From NCBI GenBank assembly GCA_903853735.1, contig CAINUH010000370.1, positions 1-8,706 on the forward strand: 8,706 nucleotides of DNA. The letters are read 5' to 3'. Within the stretch, counting starts at the first letter, position 1; every line of letters starts with the position of its first letter. The notes beneath the pieces are model-generated. The model searched no databases, was not told where the DNA came from, and saw nothing but the letters and a program-made list of their open reading frames with translations. The translations under genes were made by a program, and so were the position numbers. This document shows positions 6,793 through 8,706 of this stretch, piece by piece. The stretch comes from an uncultured Desulfomonile sp. (GTDB lineage Bacteria; Desulfobacterota; Desulfomonilia; Desulfomonilales; Desulfomonilaceae).

Positions 6793-6798
6793 CCTCCT
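6793..6798 (-). promoter_or_regulatory. Perfect Shine-Dalgarno of the GcvH-like gene
   Basis: AGGAGG on the minus strand, 5 nt before the ATG at 6787. It is the strongest ribosome binding site in the window and suggests the lipoyl protein is made in excess of the HdrB and HdrC encoded upstream. Confidence 0.75.
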
Positions 6799-6856
6799 AT
6801 CAGCCTCACAGATGCCATTACACAGTTTCATGCGCCAGTGATATCTCGTATCCGGT

Positions 6857-7732
6857 TCAGCCTTCGACTATCTTCAGAACGGTGGAAGGCTTCACACGGT
6901 TCATTTTGAACCCCAATTCCTCGGAAGACAGACCCAAGGCCAGACCGAGGACTTGCGGATAGTAAACCACAGGAACCTTAAGGTCAAGAGCAGCCTTCTT
7001 GGCTATCTTTTTCTGCTGGCCCTCATACATCACGTTGCAGAAAGGGCACACCAGGACGAGCGCATGTGCGGCGGTCTGCGCCACGTCTTTCAATTTTTTT
7101 GTTGCCAATGCATTGGCGGTATCTTCCGACATCCCCAGAACGCCCCCGCCACAACAGTCTTTCAGTGATGGATAATCCACAACTTCAGCCCCTGTGGCAA
7201 GAATCAATTCAGCTAAAGTAACGGGGACTTCGGGCGAGTCGAAACCTGCCGTAAGCTCTGATGGCTTTAGGTAATGGCACCCATAGTGTGGGGCCAAAAT
7301 CACACCAGCCAGGGGCCGCTTAACCGCGGTCCTGATAGCGTCAACACCTATCTCTTCCCACAGAAGACGCATGTAGTGTCGCACTCGGACGGGCCCTTCA
7401 TATCTCAACCCAATAGAAGCCAGACGAGTGTTGACCTCTTCTTTTAACTCCGGTCGGCTCTCGAGCACGTGTGCTACCTCGGTAAGGGTGCCCACACAGG
7501 CATTACAGAGCCCGCAGACTTCGAGCCCCTCCCTTTCTGCAAGTGCCAGATTGCGGGCCGCAATTACCATGGTATCTCGGGCATTAATAGATTTCAAAGG
7601 AAACCCGCAGCAACCAAACGATTCGAGATCACGAAATGTAATACCCAGTGCCTGTGCCGTCAGCCTTGCCGAGACTTCGTAGTTCAGGTTTCGAACAGGA
7701 ACAGTGCAACCGAGATATAAGAGCGTTTCCAT
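6857..7732 (-). CDS. hdrB: Heterodisulfide reductase subunit B-like (CCG domain) protein
   Basis: HdrB-type proteins hold two non-cubane [4Fe-4S] clusters that reduce disulfides or related substrates at the end of an electron chain supplied by HdrC. The 291-residue protein has both CCG cysteine sets complete. The first is Cys9-X31-Cys41-Cys42-X33-Cys76-X2-Cys79 (LGC, FGCCGFP, CNAC). The second is Cys152-X40-Cys193-Cys194-X34-Cys229-X2-Cys232 (YGCHYLKP, DCCGGGVLG, CPFC). The N-terminus METLLYLGCTVPVRN is typical. I chose ATG at 7732 with AAGG at 7743-7740, 7 nt away; the frame is open 28 codons further but that part overlaps hdrC and is not family-like. It lies 19 nt after the hdrC stop, so the two are surely one operon. 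The natural substrate is unknown: the CoM-S-S-CoB of methanogens is unlikely in a bacterium. It could alternatively be named a general CoB-CoM heterodisulfide reductase-like oxidoreductase. Confidence 0.92.
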   Translation of the reverse strand: METLLYLGCTVPVRNLNYEVSARLTAQALGITFRDLESFGCCGFPLKSINARDTMVIAARNLALAEREGLEVCGLCNACVGTLTEVAHVLESRPELKEEVNTRLASIGLRYEGPVRVRHYMRLLWEEIGVDAIRTAVKRPLAGVILAPHYGCHYLKPSELTAGFDSPEVPVTLAELILATGAEVVDYPSLKDCCGGGVLGMSEDTANALATKKLKDVAQTAAHALVLVCPFCNVMYEGQQKKIAKKAALDLKVPVVYYPQVLGLALGLSSEELGFKMNRVKPSTVLKIVEG

Positions 7733-7751
7733 GCAACTACCTTGAAGACTC

Positions 7752-8219
7752 TTAGTCCAAGAGTGTGCTGTAATCCTCTGCGTGCTCCACGATGTGGGGT
7801 AGGCCCATTTTTTCACGCTTTTCGTTCTCGAAATCGGTGACCTCGTACAGTCGACCGTGATCCTTCAAGAGAGTTTTCTGCGCGGTTAGTCCTGCCGGAA
7901 TGCACGCTTCTGCCACGGCAAGATTCTTAATGGCAAACATTACGTCGGTGAATCTGACGTTTTGCGGGCACACTTCATGGCAGCCATAGCATGATGAACA
8001 AAGCCAGATGAAGTCGCTCTCCAGGACTTCTTTCTTCATTCCCAAGAGCGCCATTCTTATGATCCTCCTGGGGTCGTAGCGCTTATCGACTGCCTCGATT
8101 GGGCAAGCAGATGTGCAGGCTTTACAGGCAAAACAAGCCTTGATGCCTTCTCCACCCGGCTGCCGGGCCACCAAATCTTTGAAAGATGCGTCCAGTTCAT
8201 TAAGCTTGATGCGGCTCAT
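7752..8219 (-). CDS. hdrC: Heterodisulfide reductase subunit C-like 4Fe-4S protein
   Basis: HdrC-type proteins are small iron-sulfur proteins that pass electrons from a donor (HdrA or a membrane subunit) to HdrB. The 155-residue product contains two [4Fe-4S] motifs: Cys29, Cys32, Cys35, Cys39 in CFACKACTSACP and Cys74, Cys77, Cys80, Cys84 in CSSCYGCHEVCP. Between them is YDPRRIIRMALLGMKKEVL, the usual helical spacer in HdrC/DsrK-type proteins. No membrane segment is present, so it is likely cytoplasmic. I chose ATG at 8219 with AGGAG at 8231-8227 and a 7-nt gap; a TTG one codon earlier is in frame but too close to that site. It is the first gene of hdrC-hdrB-lipoyl protein. No hdrA, flavin-containing subunit or hydrogenase gene is in the window, so the electron donor is unknown. 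Confidence 0.92.
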   Translation of the reverse strand: MSRIKLNELDASFKDLVARQPGGEGIKACFACKACTSACPIEAVDKRYDPRRIIRMALLGMKKEVLESDFIWLCSSCYGCHEVCPQNVRFTDVMFAIKNLAVAEACIPAGLTAQKTLLKDHGRLYEVTDFENEKREKMGLPHIVEHAEDYSTLLD

Positions 8220-8509
8220 CAAGTTGCTCCTTGTCTTTCATTCAATTCTGAGCGGCATTGACGCCAAGTAGAATACGAAAACAATTGCCGGCTGCCTTCC
8301 GAGAATGTACAAGGGTTACACCCCGGCTAATAATTCAAGGCGCTTTTCAGTGACACTACTGCAACATCCTGACAACAGCCTAAGAAAATAACTCACATGC
8401 CAGAACGTGTCAAGAGGGCGGAAATCAGTCTTATTTTAGCAGAACAACTCCCGGCGTGAACTACTGCGATGACTGTTCCTATTCAACCTCACATCCGCGA
8501 ACCTGACCG

Positions 8510-8706
8510 GTGCCCCATCGTAAATCGTTTTCTCGGTGTACTCCCTCGGATGGAAACTTACCAAAAAATAAGCTGGATCTGATTTGCAGAAAAATAGACT
8601 TGCAGTCTATAGACCACGTCCTTGACATCGGTTGCGGGTGGGGTGGATTCGCCAAATACGCAGCTCAGAACTGCGGTTGTAGGGTTACCGGCATAAACAT
8701 ATCGCA
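8510..8706 (+). CDS. Cyclopropane-fatty-acid-synthase-like SAM methyltransferase, partial and apparently lacking its N-terminal part
   Basis: The only clear plus-strand gene; it leaves the window at the right edge. In the frame GTG 8510 onward the last 46 codons read [20 protein letters not shown], then [14 protein letters not shown], then CRVTGINIS. This is the SAM-binding motif I block of the Cfa/CmaA methyltransferase family: the DIGCGWG loop binds S-adenosylmethionine, and KLDLICRK just before it is characteristic. Normal family members have well over 100 residues before this block, including a YSCGYW-type segment. Here a TGA stop lies in frame only 19 codons before NKLD, and those codons show no family similarity. 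A neighbouring frame reads [10 protein letters not shown] just before that point, reminiscent of the missing segment, then stops. So the 5' part seems deleted and frameshifted, or the real start is internal. The GTG start is only the most upstream possible one and has no good ribosome binding site. Treat as a possible pseudogene. Confidence 0.6.
   Translation, partial: MPHRKSFSRCTPSDGNLPKNKLDLICRKIDLQSIDHVLDIGCGWGGFAKYAAQNCGCRVTGINIS

Noticed and set aside
7733..7816. 28-codon N-terminal extension of the HdrB frame
   Set aside because: It overlaps the hdrC coding end, does not resemble the family N-terminus, and the ATG at 7732 has its own AAGG ribosome binding site.
8252..8265. Sigma-54-like GG-N10-GC (TTGGC...CCGC) upstream of hdrC
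   Set aside because: The -24 half is acceptable but the -12 half matches poorly and no enhancer-type site is evident; it is also part of a small GGC/GCC inverted repeat, so chance is likely.

Overview
The window looks like a chromosomal segment of an anaerobic bacterium, most probably one of the Desulfobacterota/Deltaproteobacteria (sulfate-reducing or syntrophic type). This is inferred from the gene set: a heterodisulfide-reductase-like HdrC/HdrB pair followed by a GcvH-like lipoyl protein, a branched-chain-amino-acid-type ABC importer, and moderate GC. No taxonomic marker gene is present. Almost everything is on the minus strand; only a methyltransferase fragment at the right edge is clearly on the plus strand.

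Region by region, in the minus-strand direction of transcription (right to left). At 8510-8706 (plus strand) lies the start of a cyclopropane-fatty-acid-synthase-like methyltransferase that leaves the window and appears to lack its normal N-terminal region. At 6356-8219 is a three-gene unit of hdrC-like, hdrB-like and a GcvH-like lipoyl-carrier gene. At 5606-6076 is a small single-span membrane protein of unknown function. At 3240-5450 is a tightly packed pdxS-pdxT-truA operon: a 1-nt gap between pdxS and pdxT, a 4-nt ATGA overlap between pdxT and truA, and a good promoter in front of pdxS. At 1-2947 is a transport operon of livH and livM permeases and a livK-type binding protein that runs off the left edge, with a good promoter about 150 nt upstream of livH.

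How the genes work together. PdxS and PdxT form the deoxyxylulose-5-phosphate-independent PLP synthase; TruA is a tRNA pseudouridine synthase co-expressed with them. LivH, LivM and the binding protein are the membrane and periplasmic parts of one importer whose two ATPases are not in the window. HdrC (two cubane [4Fe-4S] motifs) and HdrB (two complete non-cubane CCG cluster motifs) should form an electron-transfer/disulfide-reducing module. The lipoyl-type protein next to them suggests a protein-bound dithiol as partner, in the manner of the sHdr/LbpA systems, but with no HdrA in view. This unit is the most interesting part of the window.

Intergenic stretches of 150-290 nt (767-918, 2948-3239, 5451-5605, 6077-6355, 8223-8509) hold candidate promoters, small inverted repeats and one doubtful small ORF. 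No tRNA, rRNA, CRISPR array or insertion sequence was recognised.
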